Part shown: piece after piece, positions 8,500-16,704 of the stretch
How the letters are laid out: each line of letters begins with the position of its first letter
How positions within the stretch are numbered: the first letter of the stretch is position 1
Source of the DNA: Streptomyces purpureus
Lineage (GTDB): Bacteria > Actinomycetota > Actinomycetes > Streptomycetales > Streptomycetaceae
Direction of reading: 5' to 3'
Length of the DNA stretch: 64,000 nucleotides
Assembly (NCBI RefSeq): GCF_014648195.1
Contig: NZ_BMQQ01000005.1
Span: 184,012-248,011, forward strand
Translations under genes and position numbers: made by a program
Notes under the pieces: generated by a model
The model's input: the letters and a program-made list of their open reading frames with translations, nothing else
Database searches by the model: none
What the model was told of the DNA's origin: nothing

Positions 8500-10248
8500 T
8501 CAGCGCCGTGGGCCCGGCCTGCGGGTGCTGTTCGTGTCGCGGTGAGCCGTGGGCTCGGCCGCAGGCTGCTTCGGGGATCGGGGCTGCGGCGGGGGTGTCC
8601 CCGGGTGCGCGCGTGTGCCGGGCAGGTCTGCGGTGGCGGGCAGTTTCCCCATGCGGCGCAGGCGCCAGACGAGTACGTCGGTGACGTTGTCGGCGGTCTC
8701 CAACTCGCGCCATTCGATCGCCTGCTGGAGCAGTGCGTCGGGGTCGTGTCCCACTCGTTCGGCTTGGGCGAGGGTGGCGGCGAGCGCGTCCCAGCCAGGC
8801 TCGCGCAGGATGTGGTCGGACTGCCCGGGCAGGGCGGCTTCCACGGTGTCGGCGTACCGATCGCGTACGGGGGCGGGGAGTCGGCGTCCCTGTTCGCGCA
8901 TCGCCTTCATGGGCGTGGCGGACGCGGTCTGGTAGGCGGCGCGCAGGTGCTGGGCGGTTTGTCGGGCGGCGGCGGCCTGCTGGGCGTGGCCGCGGGCGGA
9001 GTGCCAGCGGATGGCGGCGATCGTGACGAGGACCATCGTGGACAGGAGCATCGCCGTGGTGCCGCCGTCCTCGCCTTTGCCGAGGGCGTTGCCGGCCCTC
9101 ACGATGCCGCGCGCGGCAGAGCGGAGGGCGCGGTGGTCGGCGTGCTCGGCGCGGGTGTGGGAGCGGGTGGCGCGTTCGAAGGCGCGGGCGGCCTCGGCGA
9201 GTTCCTTGCGGGTGGAGGCCGGGGCGGTCTGGGCGACGGCGTCGAGGAGTGCACCAACGCCGATGAGCTGGGCCGCGCCCGCCGCATCGTCGTCCCCGGT
9301 GAGCACGGCGACGGTCTGTTCGGCGACTTGGGTTGCGTCGCGGCGGGCGCTGGCCGGGCGAAGGGCCCGGGGGACCGGGCCCGGGGCGGAGGTCTGCTGG
9401 TCCTCGGGCGGTCCGTCCGCAAGGCGTTGGCGGATCCTGGGGAGGGAGAGGTCGGGGGCGAGTCGGGAGCCGGGGAACCAGATGGGCTCGCCGTCACGGT
9501 TGCGGTCGCCGGGTAGGGCGACCTTGTAGCCGAGTATGTCGCCGGAGGGGGCCGCGCGCTTTTCGAGGCGAAGTCCGGCTTCGGTGAGACGGCGGAAGAA
9601 CTCGTCCTCGTCTGCGGCGCCGGCCAGCGCCTGGCGGACGTGCTCACGCAGCGTTTCACGGGGCGGTTCGGTACGGCCGGTGCGCTCCGCCTTGGCGCGT
9701 TCGGCGCTGGTGGGGCGTTGGGCGGCGGTGCGGTCGCCTTCGTTGAGGATCTGCAGGCCCCACTCCTTTTCGATCTTGCGGCATTCGGCCTGGGCACGGA
9801 TGCCGTCCTGGTGACGGCGGGGGCTTCGTCCGTCTTCGCGTTTGAGCGTGGCGACGATGTGGATGTGGTCCTCGGCGTGGCGTACGGCGATCCAGCGGCA
9901 CGCCTTGTCGTCGCCTTCCTCGGCGATGCCGGTGGCGTGGACGATGCGGCGGGCGACCTCGGCCCATTCGGCGTCGGTGAGGTGCCGGTCGCCTGGGGCG
10001 GTGCGGACGGGGCAGTGCCAGACGTGCTGGGCGGGGCGGCGGTCCTTGGGGAGGGCGAGGACGGGGAGGTCGAGCCGGTCGGTGAGCTGCTTGAGGGTGG
10101 CGGCCGGGTCACGTCCGGGGTCGGGTGCGAGTTCCGGCATCCAGGCGGCGACGAGGTGCGGGTCGGTGTGTTCGTCCCGGCGGCCGGGTCCGTAGAGGTA
10201 GGCGAGGAGTCCGTACGTGCGGCTGCCGGTGGAGATGTCCGGGACCAC
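8500..10248 (-). CDS. Relaxase/mobilisation nuclease
   Basis: Protein of 582 aa. The N-terminal 200 residues form the relaxase domain: STGSRTYGLLAYLYGPGR, then HVWHCPVRTAPGDR and the metal-binding histidine motif EDHIHIVATLKREDGR. The middle and C-terminal parts are helical and charged, with one hydrophobic stretch (TTAMLLSTMVLVTIAAIRW, about residue 405) that could touch the membrane. Relaxases nick oriT and carry the strand to the recipient. It starts with GTG 4 bp after the mobC stop. The intact HxH motif suggests it was recently functional. The precise MOB class (P-like) is my inference. Confidence 0.85.
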   Translation of the reverse strand: MVPDISTGSRTYGLLAYLYGPGRRDEHTDPHLVAAWMPELAPDPGRDPAATLKQLTDRLDLPVLALPKDRRPAQHVWHCPVRTAPGDRHLTDAEWAEVARRIVHATGIAEEGDDKACRWIAVRHAEDHIHIVATLKREDGRSPRRHQDGIRAQAECRKIEKEWGLQILNEGDRTAAQRPTSAERAKAERTGRTEPPRETLREHVRQALAGAADEDEFFRRLTEAGLRLEKRAAPSGDILGYKVALPGDRNRDGEPIWFPGSRLAPDLSLPRIRQRLADGPPEDQQTSAPGPVPRALRPASARRDATQVAEQTVAVLTGDDDAAGAAQLIGVGALLDAVAQTAPASTRKELAEAARAFERATRSHTRAEHADHRALRSAARGIVRAGNALGKGEDGGTTAMLLSTMVLVTIAAIRWHSARGHAQQAAAARQTAQHLRAAYQTASATPMKAMREQGRRLPAPVRDRYADTVEAALPGQSDHILREPGWDALAATLAQAERVGHDPDALLQQAIEWRELETADNVTDVLVWRLRRMGKLPATADLPGTRAHPGTPPPQPRSPKQPAAEPTAHRDTNSTRRPGPRR

Positions 10249-10252
10249 GGTG

Positions 10253-10645
10253 TCAGCGCCTCGCCATCTCGATGGCGGCGGCCTCGACCCGGGCGGCGGC
10301 GCGCAAGACGCGGGCGACGGCGTCGTCGGCGTACTCGGCCTGGCCGCCGGAGTTGAGGACGCGGGCGACCTGGTTGAGGTTGTTGCCGGCGCGGGCGAGC
10401 TGGGCGCTGGCGGCCATCAGCTCCTCGACCCGTCCGCGCTGGTCCATCAGCCATGCCTTGGGACCGCCCTGGGCCTGCGCAACGGCGACCGCGGCGTCGG
10501 CGAGGAATCCGGCGGTCTTGAGGCCGACGGCTTCGGCGGCGCGCTTGATGATGTCGAGTTCGTCGCGGGTGAGGCGGACGCTGCGGACTTGGTCGCGGTG
10601 CACGCTCTGGCGCAGGCGGGGGCGCGTACGCGGCTCGGAGCGCAC
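10253..10645 (-). CDS. MobC-like relaxosome accessory protein
   Basis: Small basic protein of 130 aa. RSVRLTRDELDIIKRAAEAV resembles a ribbon-helix-helix DNA-binding domain and ARAGNNLNQVARVLNSGG is the conserved MobC-family motif. MobC-type proteins bind oriT and help the relaxase reach its nick site. The frame is open to 10876, but GTG 10645 has GGGGGAG with 8-nt spacing. Choosing it leaves the two hairpins at 10720-10797 in the upstream non-coding region, which makes better sense. The relaxase follows after 4 bp. Confidence 0.8.
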   Translation of the reverse strand: MRSEPRTRPRLRQSVHRDQVRSVRLTRDELDIIKRAAEAVGLKTAGFLADAAVAVAQAQGGPKAWLMDQRGRVEELMAASAQLARAGNNLNQVARVLNSGGQAEYADDAVARVLRAAARVEAAAIEMARR

Positions 10646-10719
10646 GGCTTCTTCTCCCCCCGGCTGCGATCCGCCCTCGGCCGCGGCCTCAGAGTCCGGT
10701 GCCCCCTGGTGCCGGCTCT

Positions 10720-10797
10720 CCCCCACCCCCTCGGGGGTGGGGGCATGCGCTTCCGAAACTCCTCCGCGGCCTTTGGCTGCGGAGGAGTTTCGGAAGC
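10720..10797. other. Candidate origin of transfer (two perfect hairpins)
   Basis: Two adjacent perfect inverted repeats lie 75-150 bp upstream of mobC: an 11-bp arm pair 10720-10730/10733-10743 with a 2-nt loop, and a 19-bp arm pair GCTTCCGAAACTCCTCCGC (10749-10767) and its complement (10779-10797) with an 11-nt loop. oriT regions of mobilisable elements usually sit upstream of mobC/relaxase operons and contain such dyads. A transcription terminator for the 10873-11097 gene is the alternative. The nick site cannot be identified. Confidence 0.5.
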
Positions 10798-10872
10798 TAC
10801 AGCTTGCTCGGCCTTGCGCCGGGCGGTGGTCTTCGCCCAGTTCAGGGGGTGTGCCGAGCGGTTCGGGGAGCG

Positions 10873-11097
10873 TCATCGGGGCAGCCCGGTGGTGTCCCGG
10901 CGTACGTCGCGCAGGACTTCGGCGACGAAGTCGAGGGCGAGGACGGGGTGGTGGAGGGTGCGGGGTGTGCTCGTGGGTGTGCGCTGGACGGTCCAGGCTC
11001 CGTCGGGGCCGGGTTCGGCGTGGTGGAGGTGTCCGTACCGGCTGAGCACGGTGATCCAGGCGTCGGCTTCGGCTCGGGTGGCCGTGGTGGTGCGCAT
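10873..11097 (-). CDS. Small hypothetical protein upstream of the mob operon
   Basis: Encodes 74 aa from ATG 11097, preceded by GGAG about 8 nt upstream. The sequence RAEADAWITVLSRYGHLHHA and VLALDFVAEVLRDVRRD suggests a compact alpha/beta domain. The frame stays open to 11154 but lacks a better start. Not assignable to a family; its position next to the mobilisation genes suggests an element-borne accessory role. Confidence 0.55.
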   Translation of the reverse strand: MRTTTATRAEADAWITVLSRYGHLHHAEPGPDGAWTVQRTPTSTPRTLHHPVLALDFVAEVLRDVRRDTTGLPR

Positions 11098-11200
11098 GTG
11101 GCGGCTCCGGTGCGTGTGCGAGGTGGGAGGGAGTCGTGTGCTCGGCGGGTACACCAGTCCGGATGTCCGGGCCGGGGCACCCGCCGAGCAGGCTGTCCGG

Positions 11201-11887
11201 TCAGCCGGTCAGGGTGTCCGGAGCCTTGTCCGCTTCCTTGCGGAGGTGCTGCATCAGGACGGTCAGCCGGTCGTTGCCGAGGCCGTGTCCGTGACCGCGG
11301 ATGGCGTCCGCGACGACCTTGCGGGTCAGGTCGCCGGCCTCGGTGACCGCCTGGCGGGCGATCGCGAGGAGTTGTTCGTCGGTGACCGGGGCCGACTTGC
11401 GGGGTTCGGCGTCCGGAGGGTCGGTGGGCCCGGCCTTCGGGGACGGGCCCGAATTGGTGTCCGGACGCTTGGCCGGATCGGCGGGGTGGGTGACCGGGCG
11501 GGGTCTGGGAGCGGGGTGTCCGCCCTGGTCAGCGTCGCGGCCACCGTGCTCGGGCTCCGGTTCGACCGGCTTCTCCCGCGCTCCGGACACGGTGTCCGAG
11601 GTGTCCGGCCGCTTGGTGACCGCCGGGCGGCCGGTGTCCGGGCCGGGCAACTCGGCCGGCTGTCCGGACGTGACCTGGGCTGTGCCTCGTACGCCCCAGC
11701 CGAGGCGGGTATCCGGACGGTCACCGGTGACCCGCTCCGTTCGGACGCCGGAGGTCTCCTGGTGTCCGGACAGGTCGGCCTCGGTGGCCCGCCGGGCGAT
11801 CAGATCACCCTGCTCCTGAACAGCTCGTATCCCGGTCCCCAGGGGCCCCCCTCGGATGCCGAGATGGCGAACGAGGTGAACGCTCAT
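11201..11887 (-). CDS. Pro/Asp/Thr-rich protein with C-terminal winged-helix-like segment; start uncertain, possible remnant
   Basis: The C-terminal 60 residues (TDEQLLAIARQAVTEAGDLT, then VVADAIRGHGHGLGNDRLTV) look like a genuine winged-helix-like domain of the kind found at the C-terminus of DUF2637/SpdB-type element proteins. Upstream is a disordered linker with repeated PDT triplets. The only ATG (11887) places the N-terminus antisense to the better-supported regulator gene at 11762-12199. So either the start lies nearer 11590 (GTG, no good ribosome-binding site) or this is the 3' remnant of a larger gene. Confidence 0.4.
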   Translation of the reverse strand: MSVHLVRHLGIRGGPLGTGIRAVQEQGDLIARRATEADLSGHQETSGVRTERVTGDRPDTRLGWGVRGTAQVTSGQPAELPGPDTGRPAVTKRPDTSDTVSGAREKPVEPEPEHGGRDADQGGHPAPRPRPVTHPADPAKRPDTNSGPSPKAGPTDPPDAEPRKSAPVTDEQLLAIARQAVTEAGDLTRKVVADAIRGHGHGLGNDRLTVLMQHLRKEADKAPDTLTG

Positions 11888-12199
11888 GCCAGGGCGCAGG
11901 TCACCACCGAGGAGGGCTTCCGGGATCTCCGTACAGGCATCACCGGGACCGCGTCTCCTGCGGTTCTGGATGCACTCTCAGCCGTCGTCGGCGTCTCGCG
12001 GATGTACTTCGAGCCGGACGCCGCCGTGGCTGCTCAGGTCTATGAGGGGCTTCAGCTCCTCGCAGCCGCGAAGAAGGGGGCCGTGAGCCGGGTGAGGGCT
12101 CGCGGGCTGGGCTCGCAGGGGCTGTCGCCGAAGGCGATGGCGCTCGTAAACGAGTTGGTGGCGGAGCTGGAGGAGAAGGAAGCGGACGCCGCCGAGTAG
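11762..12199 (+). CDS. XRE-type regulator (actinobacterial helix-turn-helix family)
   Basis: From GTG 11762, preceded by GGAGGT at 11750-11755 (6-nt spacing), it encodes 145 aa. GPPGDQITLLLNSSYPGPQG corresponds to the start of the XRE family common beside ImmA-like genes. The HTH region contains SDAEMANEV and LRTGITGTASPAVLDALSAV, then VSRMYFEPDAAVAAQV and a C-terminal helical segment. Such regulators usually repress the neighbouring metallopeptidase/transporter cassette, here encoded convergently at 12240-15221. The family usually has slightly longer HTH loops; this copy looks compact. Confidence 0.65.
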   Translation: MSGQVGLGGPPGDQITLLLNSSYPGPQGPPSDAEMANEVNAHARAQVTTEEGFRDLRTGITGTASPAVLDALSAVVGVSRMYFEPDAAVAAQVYEGLQLLAAAKKGAVSRVRARGLGSQGLSPKAMALVNELVAELEEKEADAAE

Positions 12200-12242
12200 C
12201 GCCCGCCCGCAGCTCCTGGGCCGCGGACGGGCGGCGCGGCTA
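12198..12242. terminator. Possible bidirectional terminator between convergent genes
   Basis: The short gap between the convergent regulator and amidohydrolase genes contains an imperfect GC-rich dyad (agcgcccgcccg ... cgggcggcgcggct). It could form a hairpin in either transcript. There is no T-run, which is common in Streptomyces. Confidence 0.35.
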
Positions 12243-13436
12243 CTGATGCCCTGGCGTCTTGCCCGGCTCGTGCAGGCGGCCCTCGGCGACCACGGCCCTG
12301 ACCGCCTTCAGGGCGCCGAGGTCTTCGAGGGGGTCTCCATCGACCACCAGCAGGTCCGCGCGGAACCCCGGAGCGATCCGGCCTGTCGTCCCGCCCAGTC
12401 CGAGCGCGTCGGCCGCGTCGCCAGTCGCCATATCGAGGATCCTGCCGTTCGGCAGGCCCAGGTGCGCGTAGAACGACAAGGCCGGCACCAGTCCGTCGAA
12501 CCCTGCGCGCTGGACTCCAGCGTCGGTTCCAGCGATGAGTTTGGCTCCGGCCTCCGCCATCTGCCGTACAAGGTCGAACATGGCCGCCGCCCGCTCCTCG
12601 CCGAAGAAGCGGGGGAGCATCTGCCAGTGGGGGCTCACGGCCGGACAGATCACGATGCCCCGGTCGATGATCTGCTTCAGGACGTCCTGCCGCAGGTCGA
12701 AGCCATCGCTCGTCATCCACGTGCAGTGCTCGATCGTGTCCACCCCGGCCTCGACGGCCGCGTTGATGCCATCCGTACCGTGCGCGTGGGCGGCCACCGG
12801 CAGGCCGGCCCGGTGGGCCTCGTCCACCAGGGCCTGGAGTTCTTCCGGGGAGAACTGGCTCTGCCAGCTCTGCGGCCCACTCTTGGTCAGACCGCCCCCG
12901 GTCACCATCGCCTTGATCACGGTGGCGCCCGCCTCGATGTTGCGCCGTACGAGAGCGCGGGCCTCGGCTTCCCCTGAAACCTCACCGCCGAAGAAGTGGC
13001 AGTGGCCTCCAGGCGGGGTCGCGGGTGTGCCCGCGGAGACGATCCGGGGACCGGGAGTGCTGCCGCTGGCGACCTCCGCGTCCAGTTGGAGGGCGAGGCC
13101 GTTGCGGTCTCCCAGGTCACGTGCCGTCGTCACGCCGCTGGAGAGAAGCTGTTCCGCGCGGCGGCGCATGTCCTTCAGCAGGGTCTCGTCGCTCGACTCG
13201 TGGAGCGTGGCCACCGGGTCCGCGCCGCCGTCGAACACCAGGTGCACGTGTGCGTCGATGAGACCGGGCACCACCGTGCCCTCGGGGAACGCGAGGTGTG
13301 TCCTGTCCGAGCCGACCCGCTCCGCGATCTGCGAGCGTGGCCCCACCGCCGTGATCGAGTCGCCTTCGACGAGGACTGCGCCATCGTCCAGATACGTTCC
13401 GGGGCCCACGAGGACTCGGCGGGCGGTGATCAGCAT
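12240..13436 (-). CDS. Amidohydrolase family protein (imidazolonepropionase/prolidase-like)
   Basis: Protein of 398 aa with the metal-dependent amidohydrolase layout. It has an N-terminal beta-sandwich and the HxH metal motif GLIDAHVHLVFDGG, then a probable lysine ligand in ATVIKAMVTGGG, histidines in VAAHAHGTDG and TIEHCTWM, the catalytic aspartate in LIAGTDAGV, and a C-terminal RADLLVVDGDPLED. All expected metal ligands appear present. Substrate unknown; this subgroup includes Xaa-Pro dipeptidase-like enzymes. It lies 24 bp downstream of a 7-TM protein gene on the same strand. Confidence 0.85.
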   Translation of the reverse strand: MLITARRVLVGPGTYLDDGAVLVEGDSITAVGPRSQIAERVGSDRTHLAFPEGTVVPGLIDAHVHLVFDGGADPVATLHESSDETLLKDMRRRAEQLLSSGVTTARDLGDRNGLALQLDAEVASGSTPGPRIVSAGTPATPPGGHCHFFGGEVSGEAEARALVRRNIEAGATVIKAMVTGGGLTKSGPQSWQSQFSPEELQALVDEAHRAGLPVAAHAHGTDGINAAVEAGVDTIEHCTWMTSDGFDLRQDVLKQIIDRGIVICPAVSPHWQMLPRFFGEERAAAMFDLVRQMAEAGAKLIAGTDAGVQRAGFDGLVPALSFYAHLGLPNGRILDMATGDAADALGLGGTTGRIAPGFRADLLVVDGDPLEDLGALKAVRAVVAEGRLHEPGKTPGHQ

Positions 13437-13460
13437 CTCGGCCTCCTTGATCGTCGACGT

Positions 13461-14576
13461 TCAGGCGGACAGGCGCAGCGCGTCCGATACCGCGCTCAGG
13501 TGACGCACGTCCGCGTCCCGGTCATCCGCCTGGGGCATTGCCAGGGGTACGGCCTGACGCGCTGGACGGGCGTCCATCCCGATCGTGGTCACGGCTTGGC
13601 GAAGGCGGTCCGCCAGCACGGCAGGGGGGAGATAGAGGACTTCGGTGCCCTCACCCTCGTGAGCCAGATACGGGCTGATATCAACCAATCCATCCCGGCA
13701 TTCCACTATCCGCCGGTGGTAGCGCCGGTGCACGCCATGCGCCCTCCAACGATCCCAAAGCGCCGGAGAAGCCGGGCGCAGCACGTTCTCGGGGTACGCA
13801 TCGGTGAGCAGCTGCCACAGCGGGGCCAGGCGGCGGTGGTCACGGCGTCGCCGCAGCCAGAGCCGCGCCGAGGTGACCCTCGCGCGGGCCCCCGCATAGG
13901 TGACACCGGAGACGAAGAGCAGGATGGACACGACGAGGAACACCGCGACGCCGGCCATGAGCGGCTGCCGTACGGTCCCGCCGCTCCAACGGACGGCCAC
14001 GAAGACCGCGCGGACGGCGCAGGCCACCGCCATCGCGCTCAGGCCCACAGCGGCCATCCACAATCCCGTCGCGTGCGGGCGCTGCGACATGCGGGCGTAC
14101 TGGCGGGTCCACCGACCAGTGACGCCGAGGGCGTACATGAGGTACAGGCCGGTGACACCGTAGAAGAAGGCGATCTGCGGGATCGTCATGTCCGCCGTGC
14201 TGAAGGAGCCGGCGAAGACGTCATGGGGGACCGTCTCCGCGGCCACGACGATGGCCACGGCCACCAGCGCGACGACGACGGCCTCTCCACGGGCCCGTCG
14301 ACGGGCGGCCGGCCCGTCGGCGGAGTACAGGTAAAAGCACATCAGGAAGTAGACCGTCAGCAGGAGCAGCACGTTCTGCACGAGCTTCGCCGTGCCGTGC
14401 CCGGCCACGGTGTCGACGCCCGAACCGCCACCCGGCATGGCCAGGGGGTAGGAGAGCAGGGCGGTGAGCAGGCACAGGGTGACGGAACGCAGCGGCGCGT
14501 CCTGCGGGGCTCGTGACCACTGGTAGAGCTTCCACGCCACGGCAGCGGCGAGGCCCAGGAGGATCAGTTCGGTCAT
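13461..14576 (-). CDS. MAB_1171c-type putative membrane transporter
   Basis: Protein of 371 aa. About seven hydrophobic helices fill the first 240 residues (ILLGLAAAVAWKLYQW, LVQNVLLLLTVYFLMCFYLY, AVVVALVAVAIVVAAE, LMAGVAVFLVVSILLFVSG). A soluble C-terminal domain follows with ALWDRWRAHGVHRRYHRRIV and LADRLRQAV. This matches the MAB_1171c family, which recurs in Streptomyces beside an XRE regulator and an ImmA-like protein, as here. Transport function has not been demonstrated for the family as far as I know. It starts 3 bp after the ImmA-like stop. Confidence 0.75.
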   Translation of the reverse strand: MTELILLGLAAAVAWKLYQWSRAPQDAPLRSVTLCLLTALLSYPLAMPGGGSGVDTVAGHGTAKLVQNVLLLLTVYFLMCFYLYSADGPAARRRARGEAVVVALVAVAIVVAAETVPHDVFAGSFSTADMTIPQIAFFYGVTGLYLMYALGVTGRWTRQYARMSQRPHATGLWMAAVGLSAMAVACAVRAVFVAVRWSGGTVRQPLMAGVAVFLVVSILLFVSGVTYAGARARVTSARLWLRRRRDHRRLAPLWQLLTDAYPENVLRPASPALWDRWRAHGVHRRYHRRIVECRDGLVDISPYLAHEGEGTEVLYLPPAVLADRLRQAVTTIGMDARPARQAVPLAMPQADDRDADVRHLSAVSDALRLSA

Positions 14577-14579
14577 GGG

Positions 14580-15221
14580 TTACAGCCATCCTCGTCGGTC
14601 GCCGAGGGCCGCCTGTACTCGCTGCACCGTGGGGTCCTCCGGCATCGGGGCAACATGGTCAAGCACCGACGACCACTCCAGGATGATCGTGGCCGCCAGC
14701 TCGACGGCGCACTCTTCCCCGTCGTCGTACGAGCATCGGCGGGCCACACGCCGGATCAGCGCGGGATCGAGCACCGGGATCATCGTGGCCCAGCCCTCGA
14801 CGAAGTCGTCCGGAGCTTCCTGCTCCTCCTCGGCCTGCTCGTCCTCCGCCACGATGATGTGGAACACCTCATGCAGGATGATGTGATCCTGATGTAGGGG
14901 GGTTGTTTCCTGCTGGTAGAGCACCACGTCCATCTGAGGCGTGTCGACCCACAGTCCCGACGGTCCGGGCTTCTCCAGGGGGAAGGGCCGCAGGACAATC
15001 GGCCGCCCTCGCCTCTCGCCGAGTGCCCGGCACAGCTCCTTCACGTCCAGCGGCGGCTGGACACCGAGGTCCCGAAGCTCGCGACGCAGCCGACGGTGCA
15101 GGTCTCGTTCCACCGTCCGCTTCTGCGCGGTACGCCACCGCCCCAAGCGCCGACGGCTCAGTCCGCCCTGCGCCGGCACCTTGTGTTCAGTCGTGTCGCG
15201 GTCAGTTCTTCCCGGCCACAT
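14580..15221 (-). CDS. ImmA/IrrE-like metallo-endopeptidase family protein
   Basis: From ATG 15221 (AAGGGG 7 nt upstream) it encodes 213 aa. The zinc-motif region reads DHIILHEVFHIIVAEDEQ, an HExxH motif with intact histidines and glutamate, preceded by a strand (MDVVLYQQETTPLHQ) as in the ImmA/IrrE fold. ImmA-type proteases cleave XRE repressors; here the neighbouring regulator at 11762 is the obvious candidate partner, which is an inference from gene order. Annotation pipelines often call this group 'toxin'. A basic 50-residue N-terminus precedes the domain. Confidence 0.75.
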   Translation of the reverse strand: MWPGRTDRDTTEHKVPAQGGLSRRRLGRWRTAQKRTVERDLHRRLRRELRDLGVQPPLDVKELCRALGERRGRPIVLRPFPLEKPGPSGLWVDTPQMDVVLYQQETTPLHQDHIILHEVFHIIVAEDEQAEEEQEAPDDFVEGWATMIPVLDPALIRRVARRCSYDDGEECAVELAATIILEWSSVLDHVAPMPEDPTVQRVQAALGDRRGWL

Positions 15222-15405
15222 CAGTAATCCCCTTCGCACCAGCCGTGGATTGCTCCGACACGAAGCCGGGCGACGGCCGCGCCCATTTCGACCATGTCCA
15301 GTCCCGCCGCACAGCGCAGCCGAAAGTGATCACGGGCATCGAGGGCAGTACGTCGATCCAGGCCGCGAATGACCTGATCCGTGAACCACACAGGCGCGCG
15401 CCCAA
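15202..15405 (-). CDS. Doubtful 67-aa ORF upstream of the ImmA-like gene
   Basis: An open frame on the same strand as the ImmA-like gene overlaps its start by 20 bp. It encodes 67 aa including MPVITFGCAVRRDWTWSKWA and SEQSTAGAKGITDVAGKN. The composition is protein-like and the overlap is typical of coupled genes, but there is no good ribosome-binding site and I do not recognise it. Confidence 0.3.
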   Translation of the reverse strand: MGARLCGSRIRSFAAWIDVLPSMPVITFGCAVRRDWTWSKWARPSPGFVSEQSTAGAKGITDVAGKN

Positions 15406-15810
15406 GACTCCTCAGACACCGAAGTCACTGACGCGAACGGGCAATGACACGACGCAAAGCATCCCGGGCAGGCTCTGGGGACGTCATCGGACACTACGCG
15501 AAGCCGCATCAAGATCCGGCCGGAAGACACCTACCGGGCCACGGCGGCACCGATGCACCAAATCGCACTAAATCAGCACACAGAGTTGTAGATCATGCTT
15601 TTGAGCTGGCAGTTCTCGCGAGCGACGCGACCACGCCAGGCACCTCAAGAGGGGTTGCCTTCGTTACCGATCCGAGATGCCTCCATCGGGAGCGAATACG
15701 TCAAATAGGCATATCCAGCACCAAAAACCCTGCCCTTCATGACGAGGGGAGGGTGTGGCCACGACCACTTTCGGACAGTCGGGACGTCACTCACGATTAG
15801 ACTTCCGGGC
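15406..15810. other. Intergenic region without a recognisable gene
   Basis: Around 400 bp of lower-GC sequence between divergent genes. Frames present are interrupted or compositionally unlike proteins. It should contain the promoters for the ImmA-like cassette and for the PPOX gene at 15811; no clear -10/-35 pair stands out. Confidence 0.5.
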
Positions 15811-16245
15811 ATGCACGCCGAGATACACCGCAAAGGAACTGACTACCTGGAGTTCTGGAATGAGTACCACTTGTGCACTCTGACCACGCTCCGCCCAGAC
15901 GGCCGCCCGCATGTCGTGCCAGTTGGGGTCACCGTGGACGCCGCCACCGGCATCGCGCGGGTTATCACCCGCAAATCGAGCAGGAAAGTCGCCAACGTGC
16001 AGGCGGCGCTTCCCGGCCAAGCGCGCGTCGCCGTCTGCCAGGTGGACGGAGGCCGCTGGGCAACGCTGGAAGGCACGGCTGAAGTGCGCACGGACGCAGC
16101 CGCAGTGGACGACGCTGTGGCGCGCTACGGAAAGCGGTACCGGCGCACGCCGGCTCCGGACCCGGAGCGTGTGGTCATCGAGATCACGATCGACCGAGCC
16201 ATGGGGCATGTCGATGCGCCCAAGGCCGCGAGCGCCGCAGCCTGA
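15811..16245 (+). CDS. PPOX-class (F420/flavin-dependent) oxidoreductase-like protein
   Basis: Protein of 144 aa with the split-barrel fold of the pyridoxamine-phosphate-oxidase-like family: HLCTLTTLRPDGRPHVVPVG, ARVITRKSSRKVANVQ, RVAVCQVDGGRWATLEG and a C-terminal VVIEITIDRAMG. The close matches are actinobacterial PPOX-class F420-dependent enzymes. It probably binds a deazaflavin or flavin and reduces an unknown substrate. I start it at ATG 15811; the frame is open to 15739 but the upstream part is non-coding. Confidence 0.8.
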   Translation: MHAEIHRKGTDYLEFWNEYHLCTLTTLRPDGRPHVVPVGVTVDAATGIARVITRKSSRKVANVQAALPGQARVAVCQVDGGRWATLEGTAEVRTDAAAVDDAVARYGKRYRRTPAPDPERVVIEITIDRAMGHVDAPKAASAAA

Positions 16246-16704
16246 AGAGCTATCCCTCGACCGGTTCGCCGCGCAGCACGTCGCCGTCGAGGCTGCCTGT
16301 GCACGCCCCGGCGCTCGACGGGTCAGGGTGCTTGTCGTGTTCGCGGTCGATGAGGGTCAGGAACTCGTCGACGCTCTGCGGCCGCCGCTCGATTTCGTGC
16401 TGCGTTGCTTCTCCTGACGATGCCCCCGCCACGGCTCCTCCGTCGGCAGGAGGGGGACGTTCGCCTGCGGCCACTCACCAGTGAGGGCCCACGGGTCGGA
16501 GGCCAAGGTCTCCGTCCGGCTCCCCCATCACCAGGGCAAGGAGGTCCGCGTACAGGTCACGGCCGCCGCTCCCTCCGCGCAGTAGTCCTGCTGCGGGTCT
16601 GGCGCCCCCTCGCTGCGACGGGAGTTACCGTGAAGTGGCCGGGCTGAGCTTGCCGGCCACTCAAGGCATGAGACCTGTGCGCGAGGGTTCACCCCACCCA
16701 AGAT
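16246..16704. other. Intergenic region with possible coding relics
   Basis: No intact gene. On the reverse strand two short protein-like stretches appear, ending near 16486 (frame with DLYADLLALVMGEPDGDLG) and at 16250 (RRPQSVDEFLTLIDREHDKH). They may be debris of decayed genes; neither has a convincing start. Confidence 0.35.

Noticed and set aside
9099..10454. Long reverse-strand frame opposite/overlapping the relaxase (Thr/Ser/Pro-rich)
   Set aside because: It is an out-of-frame shadow of the relaxase gene; composition is low-complexity and no motif is present.
10217..11761. First two thirds of a 660-codon forward frame
   Set aside because: This part is antisense to mobC and its neighbours; only the 3' part from GTG 11762 with its own ribosome-binding site is a gene.
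12996..14516. 506-codon forward frame opposite the amidohydrolase and 7-TM genes
   Set aside because: Arg/His/Gln-rich shadow of genes with clear domains on the reverse strand.
14903..15571. 222-codon forward frame opposite the ImmA-like gene start
   Set aside because: No ribosome-binding site, low-complexity composition, and it covers the antisense of a well-supported gene.
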